Positions 47,846-58,127 of a stretch of DNA of 64,000 nt are shown piece after piece (position 1 is the stretch's first letter; the number at the start of each line of letters is the position of its first letter). Made by a program: the position numbers and the translations under genes. Below the pieces are notes generated by a model. That model made no database searches. It was not told the origin of the DNA and saw only the letters and a program-made list of their open reading frames with translations. Source of the stretch: Berberis thunbergii (taxonomy: Eukaryota; Streptophyta; Magnoliopsida; Ranunculales; Berberidaceae); contig QNQO01000452.1 of assembly GCA_003290165.1 (NCBI GenBank), positions 688,501-752,500 on the forward strand, read 5' to 3'.

Positions 47846-48107
47846 TGTGAGACCCTTGTGTGGGCGGACCTGAGGGGGAGAGTGCGGGTGAGGGTTGGAG
47901 CCCAATAGACCCAACAGGCCCGTGGATCCCAGGAGGGGTTGGGCTAGCTACCAAGGGGGATCATAGTCCCACATCGCCTGGGTGCGGGATGGTTATGTGC
48001 TATATATGTGCGAGATTGGATCCCCATAGTAAGAGGCATTTTAAAGCCGTGCAGGCCAGTTGGGCCCAAAGCGGATAATATCTTACTGTGCGGATCGGGT
48101 TGTGACA
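47846..48107 (+). repeat. Solo LTR of the TRIM family
   Basis: 262 bp, TGTGAGACCC at the start and GGATCGGGTTGTGACA at the end; matches the TRIM LTRs at 5199-5834 throughout (CCCACATCGCCTGGGT, GCATTTTAAAGCCGTG, AAAGCGGATAATAT). The flanks GACTG (47841-47845) and GACCG (48108-48112) form a 5-bp target duplication with one mismatch. A TATATATG box is present near 48001. Confidence 0.78.
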
Positions 48108-49596
48108 GACCGAGTCATCATCTTGTAACCATTCCAAGTTCCTCAGTTCAAGCCTGAAGGATAAAACCAAATTTCCCTTTGGTGACTGTCTTTTCAAAAT
48201 CGTTATTGCTAGTGCTGTATAAAAAATAATGCTATTTAGGCAATCCTATTAGAATATGTAGGGTTTACATTCAACATAGTCAAACTCAAGTTCAAGATTG
48301 ATTCACATCTACAAGAAAAAAAAGTACAAGAATAGAAAAATATAAGAAGAAGAAAAATACAATAATAAGAAAGTCAAAATAGGACACTATTATAGTATCT
48401 TGTATATGAAGTTTTTAATTTCATATTTCTAAAAGGTTACATCAAAGTTAGTTATATATAAGCTTGTATTCAGTCAATGAACAAAAAAATAATAATACAA
48501 TTCTCCAATTATTTCTTAACAAATTCAAAAAGCAGATGACACCCACGTGAGTTGCGTGACTAAGATAAAGTAATAGAAGGTATGGCAAACACAAAAAAAA
48601 ATGCAATTGTTGTTGTCGTATAAAAGGAATTTGTAGCATCATCTTCTCCACCATCATGCAAGGAGCATACACCCTAAACTACTTTATAAGTTGAATTCAG
48701 ACATGGACACAACAAAATTATCTTCTCATGGTGTAGATTTAGAACTGAATTCTATCCAATAACATGCAGACGATCTAAAGTCTTGGAGGAATTTCAGGTT
48801 GTAGGATCAATCTTTAATTATTGGAACAAAAATATGATAAAATTTTTACATCTTCCCAATGTATCTCATTTCATAATGCTTAACCCATTGTCTTGCCTTG
48901 TTTAAAAAAAAAAGAAGAAAAAAACCTTGCTTTTACATGTGGTGTTCAGTCATTCTTTAGTCTTTTACATAGTTGGAACCTTTGCTTTTAAAAAGGTAAT
49001 TAAAAGATGGGATTTCCCTCCTAAAATGCACACCTTAAAGTAAATACACTTATCCATGATTGTACCTCAGAAGATGCACGAGTGTTTTCCGATTGGCCCC
49101 TTTAGTTTCTGATTCTTCTTCCACATAAAAATTTAGGATAGGCACCTCATTTGATTTGGGTCAGCGGGGTCATAGGACGCTGTCATTACGCATGATAATT
49201 AGACCCAAACCAATAATAGATACCCATCCAACCCGAAGTAATTAGTTTAATATTTATTGGAGTTTTTAAAATAAATAAATAAATAAATCTGCACTTGATC
49301 TGTAAACAAAATATTTGCTATATATTTTTCTCTCAGTATGTTTGTTCCTGTGATCTCCAGTGATTAGAGGATTGAGCTTCGTTATTTTGGATGAACGTTC
49401 CATGCCAGCAATTAGAAAGAGTTTCAAAGAACAATTAATTATATAACAACTCCCTAGAGAAATAACCAAGAGTAGGTTCATGTGGAGGTTACTATAGGTT
49501 TCTAGCTAAGATGATCAGTTTCCAGTTAGGCTAGCATTGACGAGATTAAGATTATTTATGTTTTCATTTTAACAACAGAAATTCTAATAGTTGAGG
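48108..49596. other. Spacer, no gene
   Basis: AT-rich, A-runs at 48319, 48591 and 48905. Frames at 48448-48672 and 49266-49481 show no domain. Confidence 0.45.
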
Positions 49597-49735
49597 AAAC
49601 CAGCGAGGAAACCAGCACCCTCCATCCCCTCGCGATGCATGCAAGGGATGGAAGGCATGCATTGCGAGAGAGATGAAGGGTCTTTCCTCCCTCTCTCACT
49701 GTTTTCTTCGCCAGTTAGACAAGCTCTTTTAACAA
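49597..49735. repeat. GC-rich palindrome 3
   Basis: Imperfect nested inverted repeat: GAGGAAA, ACCCTCCATC and CCTCGCGATGCATGC on the left; GCATGCATTGCGAG, GAGATGAAGGGT and TTTCCTC on the right, around AAGGGATGGAAG. The right flank has TTAGACAAGCTCT, also found beside palindrome 1. The 62-codon-plus frame across it is incidental. Confidence 0.6.
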
Positions 49736-50210
49736 TGATACATGGAACGCTCGCAAGTCACTTTTACATATATTGGCAATCCATTTGCCATAAAGTGAAG
49801 ATTCAAAGGATTATCTAGTGAAAAGTTTTGTGTATAAAGTAAACTAGTGAATTCATATATGATTGTAGAAATAAATGCATTGCCACTACATCGTCATCAT
49901 CTTACAAGATGATTACTCTACTTTACAAGATTGACTAAGCCAATTAATTAATTTACCACCTACCTTTAAAGACTCGAGATTGCCGTAGTCTCAAGTTGCT
50001 TGAATGTTAGAGATTATATATAATAAACACTCTTGACCTAATATTAACAAGTTAAAAGTAAACATCAGATAATGTTGCAATTTTGAACACTTCAAAGGAA
50101 AACGATTGATATCAAATAATTGGCTTACAAGGAAAAATATGTTTGAACTATGAGCATGAGTGCCTTATGTCAATCCTCGTGGATTGATATTCTCTCTTTT
50201 CTCTTGTTGT
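49736..50210. other. Spacer, no gene
   Basis: AT-rich; nothing recognised. Confidence 0.4.
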
Positions 50211-50480
50211 TTTTTTTTTTTTTTTTGGCAAACACGAAGATGTTTATTAATGAAAGAAAATGAAACAAATTACAAAGAGAAACATTCCTATATCAAGAAA
50301 TGTCAAGACACCATGAAAGTGTCAAAATCCAAATTCCTAAACAAATTACAAGCCGAACCCATTCTCTACAACAATTCTATAATCTCGATAAAGATAGAGT
50401 GCTCTCATCTGTTGAGTCCTTCAAATACCATTTTATTTCTTTATTTTCACACACACCACATAAAAACGTAAGAGCCCCTA
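50211..50480 (-). mobile_element. L1-type LINE 3' end
   Basis: Minus strand ends AATAAACATCTTCGTGTTTG, CC and a long A-run (50207-50227 as T on the plus strand). The same terminal motif occurs at 33850-33885. Only a 5'-truncated 3' fragment is left; upstream limit is approximate. Confidence 0.5.
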
Positions 50481-51007
50481 CCCTTTTTATTTCTCTCTTT
50501 GTCTAATTGATTTGGCAAAGATTACAACTATAAAATGGAAAAGAAGTTTTAAAAAAATTTTGCATGAAATTTGGTGATTATAACTAGTTTTTTCTTTTAG
50601 CCACAATTATAGATTAATAAATATAGTGTTTTTTTTAAATTTTATTATTATTATTATTTACCAGTGTTTAAAATATTGTAAATATTGCCGGGTTATATTA
50701 ACCTATGATTTTAATACAAATTTGAGATATTTTGTTAAATAACTCATTTATAGAAATCTATCCGATATTTGATGATATCGTCACTCGATTTTAGGATACA
50801 AGTCGTAATGTACTAATGTATCCAAGATAAATTGGATAGTTTCAACCCCACTTTACATTAACTTGACTAAAACTAATCAGGACCATAAAAAAAATTTAAT
50901 ATAAGGTACTCCATTATTGACCTTTCCACCGAGAACAAATAACCACAATTAAAGTATTTGGCTAAGCACTTTTTTTTCTCTATGTATTTCGTTAGGTATA
51001 AATAGAC
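50481..51007. other. Spacer, no gene
   Basis: AT-rich, with a short ATT tract at about 50642-50657. Nothing recognised. Confidence 0.45.
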
Positions 51008-51095
51008 ACTTAGGGTTTGTTTGATTGCATGAAAATTGAAATCGTTTTTGTGAATTCGATTTTGAGGTATTCCCTTCGAATTTGGATTCTCATGA
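51008..51095 (+). mobile_element. MITE, left half, split by the CACTA element
   Basis: AGGGTTTGTTTGATTGCATG starts a MITE that matches the intact relative at 56122-56347 up to TTCTCATGA, then resumes at 55625-55740 beyond the CACTA insertion (GTAGTACGAAAACAGTCTTA, TGAATAATCGATTT). Confidence 0.7.
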
Positions 51096-51249
51096 CACTA
51101 CAAAAAAAAACATTATTAGCTACGGAAATTAGCGACGGTTTTAAAAAATCGTCGCTATTTAAACACTTTGTAGTTTCTGCTACGGTTTCGGTACATAAAT
51201 TAAAATAACCGTCGTTAATCGTTTTGCGACGGATTAAAACTGTCGCTAA

Positions 51250-52870
51250 TACGAGATTTAGCGACGGCAGTGGAGCCGTAGCTAATGTTTACAAATTTTT
51301 TTTGTTAGCCACGGTCAAAATACCGTAGCTAATGTGATTTTTTAAAAAAAATTATAAGAAAACAATATAGCGACGGCACTGAGACCGTTGCTAATGTTTA
51401 CAAAAAAAATTTGTTAGCCACGGTCAAAATACCGTAGCTAATGTGATTTTTTTTAAATTTTTTTATAAAAAAACAATATAGCGACGGCACTAGGGCCGTA
51501 GCTAATGTTTACAAATTTTTTTTGTTAGCCATGGTCCAAATACCGTAGCTAATGTGATTTTTTTTTTTAAATTATAAGAAAACAATATAGCGACGGCACT
51601 AGGGCCGTAGCTAATATTTACAAATTTTTTTGTTAGCCACGGTCCAAATACCGTAGCTAAGGTGATTTTTTTTTTAAATTATAAGAAAACAATATAGCGA
51701 TGGCACTAGGGCCGTAGCTAATGTTTACAAATTTATTTTGTTAGCCACGGTCCAAATACCGTAGCTAATGTGATTTTTTCAAAAAACAATTATAAGAAAA
51801 CAATATAGCGACGGCACTAGGGCCGTAGCTAATGTTTACAAATTTTTTTTGTTAGCCACGGTCCAAATACCGTAGCTAATGTGATTTTAAAAAAAAAAAT
51901 TTATAAGAAAACAATATAGCAACGGCACTGAGACCGTTGCTAATGTTTACAAATTTTTTTGTTAGCCACGGTCAAAATACCGTAGCTAATGTGATTTAAA
52001 AAAAAAAAATTATAAGAAAACAATATAGCGACGGCACTAGGGCCGTAGCTAATGTTTACAAATTTTTTTTGTTAGCCATGGTCCAAATACCGTAGCTAAT
52101 GTGATTTTTTTTTTAAATTATAAGAAAATAATATAGCGACGGCATTAGGGCCGTAGCTAATATTTACAAATTTTTTTGTTAGCCACGGTCCAAATACCGT
52201 AGCTAATGTGATTTTTTTTTAAATTATAAGAAAACAATATAGCGACGACACTAGGGCCGTAGCTAATGTTTACAAATTTATTTTGTTAGCCACGGTCCAA
52301 ATACCGTAGCTAATGTGATTTTTTCAAAAAACAATTATAAGAAAACAATATAGCGACGACACAATGTTTACAATTTTTTTTTGTTAGCCACGGTCCAAAT
52401 ACTGTAGCTAATGTGATTTTTAAAAAAAATTTATAAGAAAACAATATAGCTACGAAAACAATATAGCGACGACACTAGGACCGTAACTAATGTTTACAAA
52501 TTTTTTTGTTAGCCACGGTCCAAATACCGTGGCTAATGTGATTTTAAAAAAAAATTATAAGAAAACAATATAGCGATGGCACTAGGGCCGTAGCTAATGT
52601 TTACAAATTTTTTTGTTAGCCACGGTCCAAATACCGTAGATAGTGTGATTTTTTTTTTTAAATTATAAGAAAACAATATAGTGACGGCACTAGGGCCGTA
52701 GCTAATGTTTACAAAAAAAATTTGTTAGTCACGGTTCAAATACCGTAGCTAATGTGATTTAAAAAAAATTATAAGAAAACAATATAGCGACGACACTAGG
52801 GCCGTAGCTAATGTTTACAAATTTTTTTTTGTTAGCCACGGTCAAAATACCCTAGCTAAATGTGATTTTT
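51250..52870. repeat. CACTA left sub-terminal array, about 14 units of roughly 110 bp
   Basis: Each unit has two small inverted repeats: AGCGACGGCACTAGGGCCGT followed by AGCTAAT, and TTAGCCACGG...CCGTAGCTAA, separated by GTTTACAAATTTTTTT and by GTGATTTTT...TATAAGAAAACAATAT. Units are highly alike, implying recent amplification. Confidence 0.9.
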
Positions 52871-52931
52871 TTTTTAATTATATAAAGCCAAATCGCTATA
52901 TATGTATAAGCTGGATAAAATCACCAATAAC

Positions 52932-53002
52932 ACATTTTTGTCCAGCTCGGTTAGGAGACCTGACTTTCACCTAGGCGACCCGAGTTCGAATCCCGCCAAT
53001 AA
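52932..53002 (+). pseudogene. tRNA-Glu-like sequence 1 inside the CACTA element
   Basis: GTCCAGCTCGGTTAGGAGA (A-box region), CTTTCAC (the tRNA-Glu anticodon loop, anticodon TTC), GGCGACCCGAGTTCGAATCC (variable loop and B box). The acceptor stem is decayed. Order and spacing fit a nuclear tRNA-Glu with a 1-2 base insertion in the D region. Confidence 0.65.
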
Positions 53003-53130
53003 AACTTTTTTATTATATTAAAATTTTTATATTAGCCACGGTTCTCTACCGTAGCTAATTCTTTTTTAAAAAAAAATTATATAAAGCAAATATATATATA
53101 TATATATAAATTGGATAAAATCACCATCAA

Positions 53131-53204
53131 CCCATTGTCGTCCAGCCCGATTAGGAAACCTGGCTTTCACCTAGGCGACCCGGGTTTGAATCCTGCCAAT
53201 GGAA
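53131..53204 (+). pseudogene. tRNA-Glu-like sequence 2 inside the CACTA element
   Basis: CCATTG (53132-53137) pairs with CAATGG (53197-53202) as acceptor stem. CCTGG-CTTTCAC-CTAGG is the anticodon arm (anticodon TTC), and GACCCGGGTTTGAATCC holds the T arm and B box. It sits in the second of two roughly 200-bp tandem units with copy 1; both share GGATAAAATCACCA upstream and a CTTTTTTAT stretch downstream. T-stem mismatches suggest a pseudogene. Confidence 0.68.
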
Positions 53205-53319
53205 CTTTTTTATATTAATATTTTTATCTTAGCGACGGCGCAAATATATATATAATATATATATATATTATATATATAAACTGGAAACATACTCCAAGCC
53301 GCTTACTTTTTCTTTACGA

Positions 53320-53965
53320 TCAGATAAAAGAAGATCAAATCAGATAAGATAAAAGGCGATAAAAAAGATCAAATCAGATCAAAGAAAATTAGATCAAAGA
53401 AGATGAGATCAAATAAGACCAGATTAGATCAAAGAAGATAAGATAAGATTAGATCAAAGAAGTTAAAAGTAGATCAAATAGATTAGATTAGATCAGATCA
53501 AAGAAGTTAAAAGTAGATCAAAGAATATTAGATCAAAGGAGATCGGATCAAAGAAAATGAGATCAAAGAGATCAGATCAGATCAAAGAAGATCAAAGAAG
53601 TTAAAAGTAAATCAAATAAGTTAAAAGTAGATCAAAGAAGATTAGATCAAAGTATATCAAATAAGATCAAATCAAAGAAGATGAGATAAAAAAAGATCAG
53701 ATTAGATCAGATCAGATCAAAGAAGATCAGATTAGATCAAAGAAGATCATATCAAAGAAGATCAGATAAAAAAAGATCAAAGAAGATCAGATCAGATCAA
53801 ATCAAAGAAGATCAAATAAGATCAAAGAAGATTAGATCAAGGAAGATAAAAAAAAAAAAGATCAGATCAAAGAAGATTAGAGAAGATCTAAGAAGATTAG
53901 ATCAAAGAATATCAAAGAAGATCAAAGAAGACCAGAAAAAAGAAGATCAGATCAAATAACATCAT
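53320..53965. repeat. GATC-rich purine tract (AGATCAAAGAAG array)
   Basis: About 650 bp built from irregular repeats of AGATCA, AAAGAAG and ATCAGATC. Nearly all purine plus T/C only within GATC, with dozens of GATC sites. No coding frame. Confidence 0.9.
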
Positions 53966-54480
53966 AGACTAATTGGTTTTCTAAAAAAAATAAAAAAAAT
54001 TAAACACTAAAGTGATTAGCCACGGCAAAAAACCGTCGCTAATTGGTTTAAAAAAACAAAAAAAAATAACACTACAGAGATTAGCCATGGCAAATTGTCG
54101 TGGCTAATTGATTTTTTTATTTTTATATTAACAACCGTCCTAATTGGTTTTAAAAAAAAAATTAAACACTAAAGAATTAGCAACGGCAAATTGTCGTGGC
54201 TAATTCGTTTTTCATTTTTATATTAGCGACGGCAAGAAACCATGGCTAATTGGTTTTTAAAAAAAAACATTAAACACTAAAGAGATTAGCCACGGCAATT
54301 TGCCTTGGCTAATTGATTTTTTGATTTTTTATATTAGCGACGGCAAAAAATCGTCGCTAATTGGTTTTAAAAAAAATAAAATTAAACACTAAAGAGATTA
54401 GCCTGGTTTTAAAAAACAAAAAAAAAATTTAACACTAAAGAGAATTGCCGTGGCTAATTGGTTTTTGATTTTTTATATTA
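53966..54480. repeat. CACTA middle hairpin array
   Basis: Repeats of TTAGCCACGGCAA...CGTGGCTAATTG with ATTAAACACTAAAGAGATTA spacers; partly decayed copies. Confidence 0.8.
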
Positions 54481-54880
54481 CCGATCCGCGTGAAATCCCA
54501 TCTCAACCGTTAATAACACCCAAAAATTTAGCTCAAAACCAAACCAAACCAAGTCATCGATCCGCGTGAAACTAACACAACCAATCCCCTTCAATTACCT
54601 TTCTCTATATAAATTTCAATTTTTTCTACAAACCAAGTTAAACAAAAATTTTCTCTAAATTTTTTTTTTCTCTCAACCTCTAGAGAAGAAACCCACAGAG
54701 GAGAAGTCCGCCGCTTCCTCGACACCGATCCCGACCGCCTCCCTCGACATCGCTCCCGGCCGCCTCTCTCTCCCCTCCCTTCCTCCGCCGCCTCTCTATC
54801 GGAGATATGAGATATCTGATCTCGAAAATTTGAGATCTGAGACCTGAGATCTCTGATATTCTATAGATCAAAAATATTTT
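54481..54880 (+). promoter_or_regulatory. Promoter-like block within the CACTA element
   Basis: A duplicated CGATCCGCGTGAAA (54482 and 54559), a TATA box CTCTATATAAATTTC at about 54604, a pyrimidine-rich leader and a GC-rich CCGCCTCC segment (54700-54800), then GATATGAGATATCTG. It resembles a promoter and 5' leader, possibly from the original transposase gene or a captured gene. No long frame follows on the plus strand. Confidence 0.4.
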
Positions 54881-54894
54881 TTTATTTTTTTAAA

Positions 54895-55560
54895 AACCAT
54901 TTAGCCACAGCAAAAGGCCGTCGCTAATATAAAAATAATGTAATTTTTTTTAAAAACCATTTAGCTACGGCACAAAACCGTCGCTAAAATAAAAAAATAA
55001 TGTTAAATTAAAAAAAAAAATTAGCCACGGCAAAATGCCGTCACTAATATAAAAATAATGTTAAATTAAAAAAATCAATTAGCCACGGCAAAATGCCGTT
55101 GCTAACATTAAAGTATTTTTTTAAATACCATTTAGCCACGACACAATGCCATCGCTAATATAAAAATAATGTTAAATTAAAAAAAATCAATTAGCCACGG
55201 CAAAATGCCATCGCTAATATAAAAGCTATTAAATATTTTTTTTAAAATCAGTTAGCCACGGCAAAATGCCGTCGCTAACATTAAAGTATTTTTTTTAAAT
55301 TTCATTTAGCCCCGGCACAATGCCGTCGCTAATATAAAAATAATGTTAAAAGTTAAAAAAAAAAATCAATTAGCCACGGCAAAATGCCGTCGCTAATATA
55401 AAAAATATTAATTTAAAAAAAAAATCAGTTAGCCACGGCTATTTTACACTTTAGCGACGGTTTTATGCCGTGGCTAATTTTGCCGTCGCTGAATCAAATA
55501 GCGACGATAAATGTAGCTACGGGATAGCGACGGTTGTTGTGCCGTCGCTGATTCCTTTTA
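54895..55560. repeat. CACTA right sub-terminal hairpin array
   Basis: About nine units of TTAGCCACGGCAAAATGCCGTCGCTAA-type inverted repeats with AATATAAAAATAATGTTAAA spacers, oriented as the counterpart of the left array. Ends with GCGACGG and GTTGCTGATG motifs before the terminal TTTTTTTGTAGTA. Confidence 0.88.
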
Positions 55561-55624
55561 GCTCGGTTTTGGGTCAATTTGCAACGGATTTTAGCTGTTG
55601 CTGATGTCAAATTTTTTTGTAGTA

Positions 55625-55740
55625 TGAGTAGTACGAAAACAGTCTTATGAATAATCGATTTCCTGTTAGTAAATAAATAACTAAACAATGAAAATCTACA
55701 TAATAGAAAAACAGATTAAAGATAAAACAGCCTGAATTTT
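55625..55740 (+). mobile_element. MITE, right half
   Basis: Continuation of the MITE at 51008-51095, matching 56232-56320 of the intact copy (ATCGATTT...TGT, GAAAAACAGATT). Its distal end is decayed near 55740. The stretch 55741-56121 has no recognised feature. Confidence 0.6.
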
Positions 55741-56121
55741 TTTAAAGTGCATAAAAAATAACATAATTAACATGAATTTAGTACAACATTATTCACGCAT
55801 CCCTTCCACTAATATGTTATGAATAATCATTATAACTGACATAAAAGATAGAATAATGCCTTACACATTATCAAATCATTAACTAATCATCATTCCAATT
55901 AACGTACAAAACGCCACATTGACTAAGAAACCTTAGTCTTTTTAGATGGCTTATACTAAAAACAAAGAGGTTGATTCTCCAAACTAATTATAGCTATGGT
56001 GTTCTGTTTTTCCTCCATCTTTATCTTCAATGGTCCCAGTTAAGTTCAATGTGTCTCTTAAGTGTTAACCTTCTCGAGTAGGACAGAATATTAGTCACTT
56101 TTCAAAGCAAATTTCGTTTTC

Positions 56122-56347
56122 AGGTATGTTTGGTTGCGTGAAAAATAGACATAAAAATTAAAATCATTTTTGTGAAATCAATTCCGAGGCAGGTCTTCCC
56201 CTCAGACTTGACTTCTCATGAGTAATGAAAAAACAATCTTATAAATAATCGATTTAATGTCAATAAATAGACAATCAAACAATGAAAATATGCGTAACAA
56301 GAAAAATAGATTCAATTTTCCATAAAAATAGCTAACCAAACATACCC
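56122..56347 (+). mobile_element. MITE with GGTATGTTTGG ends
   Basis: Ends GGTATGTTTGGTT and AACCAAACATACC are perfect 13-bp inverted repeats. The interior matches the MITE interrupted by the CACTA element. The end sequence is Tourist/PIF-like, but no exact 3-bp target duplication was seen. Confidence 0.65.
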
Positions 56348-56568
56348 TTCATTGAAACCATTTCTTTATGTCTTATTCTTCAATCTTCTATCTTAGAAAT
56401 TTTGCTATGTAGAAAATCATTCCAGGATTGAAAAGGATCAGCCATAGAAGTCAAATATAAGAATAGAACATGCATTGGATATTCCACAATTCTCGCCAAA
56501 GGTGCAAAAGTTTCTTTATTAGTTCAAACGTGGCGGGTATAGTTGACTAAATCATTGAGACCGAAAGA

Positions 56569-56790
56569 TGTAACTCCAGTTATTAATTATGCAAAAGGAG
56601 AATGGTAGGTTTAGTTGACTAAATAAGTACACTGTGTTGGACTGAATGCACCAATCATTATGTAACTCCGGTTATTAATTATGCAAAAGGAGAATGGTAG
56701 GTTAGGTTTAGTTGACTTAATAAGTACACTATGTTGGACTGAATGCACCAACCATTCTGTAACTCCAGTTATTAATTATGCTATCATTAT
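56569..56790. repeat. Tandem repeat, 2.3 units of 92-97 bp
   Basis: Units start TGTAACTCC(A/G)GTTATTAAT at 56569, 56661 and 56758, each with GCAAAAGGAGAATGGTAGG and TGTTGGACTGAATGCACCAA (the last is partial). The rest of 56348-57377 shows no gene. Confidence 0.85.
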
Positions 56791-57377
56791 CTGTGGAATT
56801 TGGCGATAATCAATGATTTCTGTTATATTTTAAGAAATGGTGAATTAACTATGAAAAATATTAGTAGTAAAAAAATAAAAATAAAAAAATAGTGAAAATT
56901 TGACCTAAATTTGTAGTTCAAAGCAAGCTGCTGACATGATCCAAACTCTTAACACTGTGATTGAATGAAGAATTAATTTGTAGGAAAATCCATCTTTTAA
57001 TATACATTGATAGCAGGAAACCATTTTCATTAATTTTTTTTTTCTCTTTTTTTCTTTTTCATCACTTCTTTCAAGGGTTAAAGATTATTTACATAAATTT
57101 TCTCGTAATTTAAATGGGAAATCCACTTGCATATGTATGGTTTTCTGTTTATTGCTGAGATATCATTACACAATGTTCACAATCTGCAGACATCGACATG
57201 AAGAGGGTAGAAAAAAAGGAGATTATGCGGATGGTATAAACTTGCTCACCAAGTGACTTTTTTTAGTGCACATCAATTTGTAGCCAGATCAACATCTTAA
57301 GAATTTGTAGGAAAGTTATAATTCAGATTGCACCACAAATGCACAAAACTTTACTAAACAAATTTCACCATTGATGT

Positions 57378-57916
57378 TGATGATACAACAAATAATACCA
57401 TCATCGCAACCGCACACGTGGCAAAGATCGTCTATCACGAAAATCAAGTATTCCAAAACCAAGTCAATTTATAAAGCCCAAAGAAGATGGACTTAGTCAT
57501 GAAAGCCCAAACATGGCCCGTCGGAATAGATCATAATTGGAGGCCCAGATTCAGGTCCGATAAAGTTCTCCCTCAAGGGGGATGAACCTCACGTAGAAAA
57601 ATAGTCATAGAGGGACTTACACCTCCGCAAACGCATCTTCATAAAGGAAGAGACTGTTACAGAGAACGTCTCCCCTCGCTGTGCATCACATGCTTAGGTC
57701 ACATAGGGAATTAACTACGACCATTATAAAAGGTAAAATGAATATTTGACAAAGGTACGCAATTTTAACTGAGTTCTGTCCAGTTTTATCTCCATCTCCA
57801 ACTGAATTACTGACTTAAGCATCGGAGTGCCTTCGGCCACCAAAAAGGTGGTATTTGACTATCTAATAGTTGTTTTGCAGCTTTTACTTATTGGATACTA
57901 GATTTTGGACGCATCA
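57378..57916 (+). repeat. 5' LTR of Tat-type element 2
   Basis: 539 bp, starts TGATGATAC and ends TTTTGGACGCATCA. Contains the TATA box TATAAAAG at 57725-57732 and the shared GACTTAAGCATCGGAGTGCC. Aligns with the undeleted 562-bp 3' LTR of element 1. Confidence 0.82.
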
Positions 57917-58127
57917 GTTTGGCGTTGTCCGTGGGGAATGACAAGTTTTCTTTTCAAGATGAAAATCCCTAGCGATAAAATTCTCTTAGTTCTGATCGAC
58001 GACTGAAAGAGCCCTCAAAGCAAAATGACACATTCTACAGACCCTCCCGACAACAATAAAGACAATCCTTATACCGGAGAAACTATGTTACCAATAGCGC
58101 GACACAGATCCAACGGCGAACGTCGGA

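Larger units (their letters stand above)
51096..55624. mobile_element. Non-autonomous CACTA (EnSpm-type) transposon
   Basis: The left end is CACTACAAAAAAAAA; the right end reads TTTTTTTGTAGTA, i.e. the inverse with one changed terminal base. Both flanks carry TGA (51093-51095 and 55625-55627), the 3-bp CACTA target duplication. Sub-terminal arrays of AGCGACGG/CCGTCGCT-type motifs on both sides are typical transposase-binding regions. The 4.5-kb body has no transposase coding; it consists of hairpin arrays, two tRNA-like units, a GATC-rich tract and a promoter-like block. It is inserted in a MITE. Confidence 0.88.

Noticed and set aside
51250..52870. CRISPR-like array
   Set aside because: Units are adjacent, nearly identical throughout and lack variable spacers; they are CACTA sub-terminal repeats in plant DNA.
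54680..54871. Arg/Gly-rich protein on the minus strand
   Set aside because: GC-rich leader-like block within the CACTA element; no domain and no conserved start.
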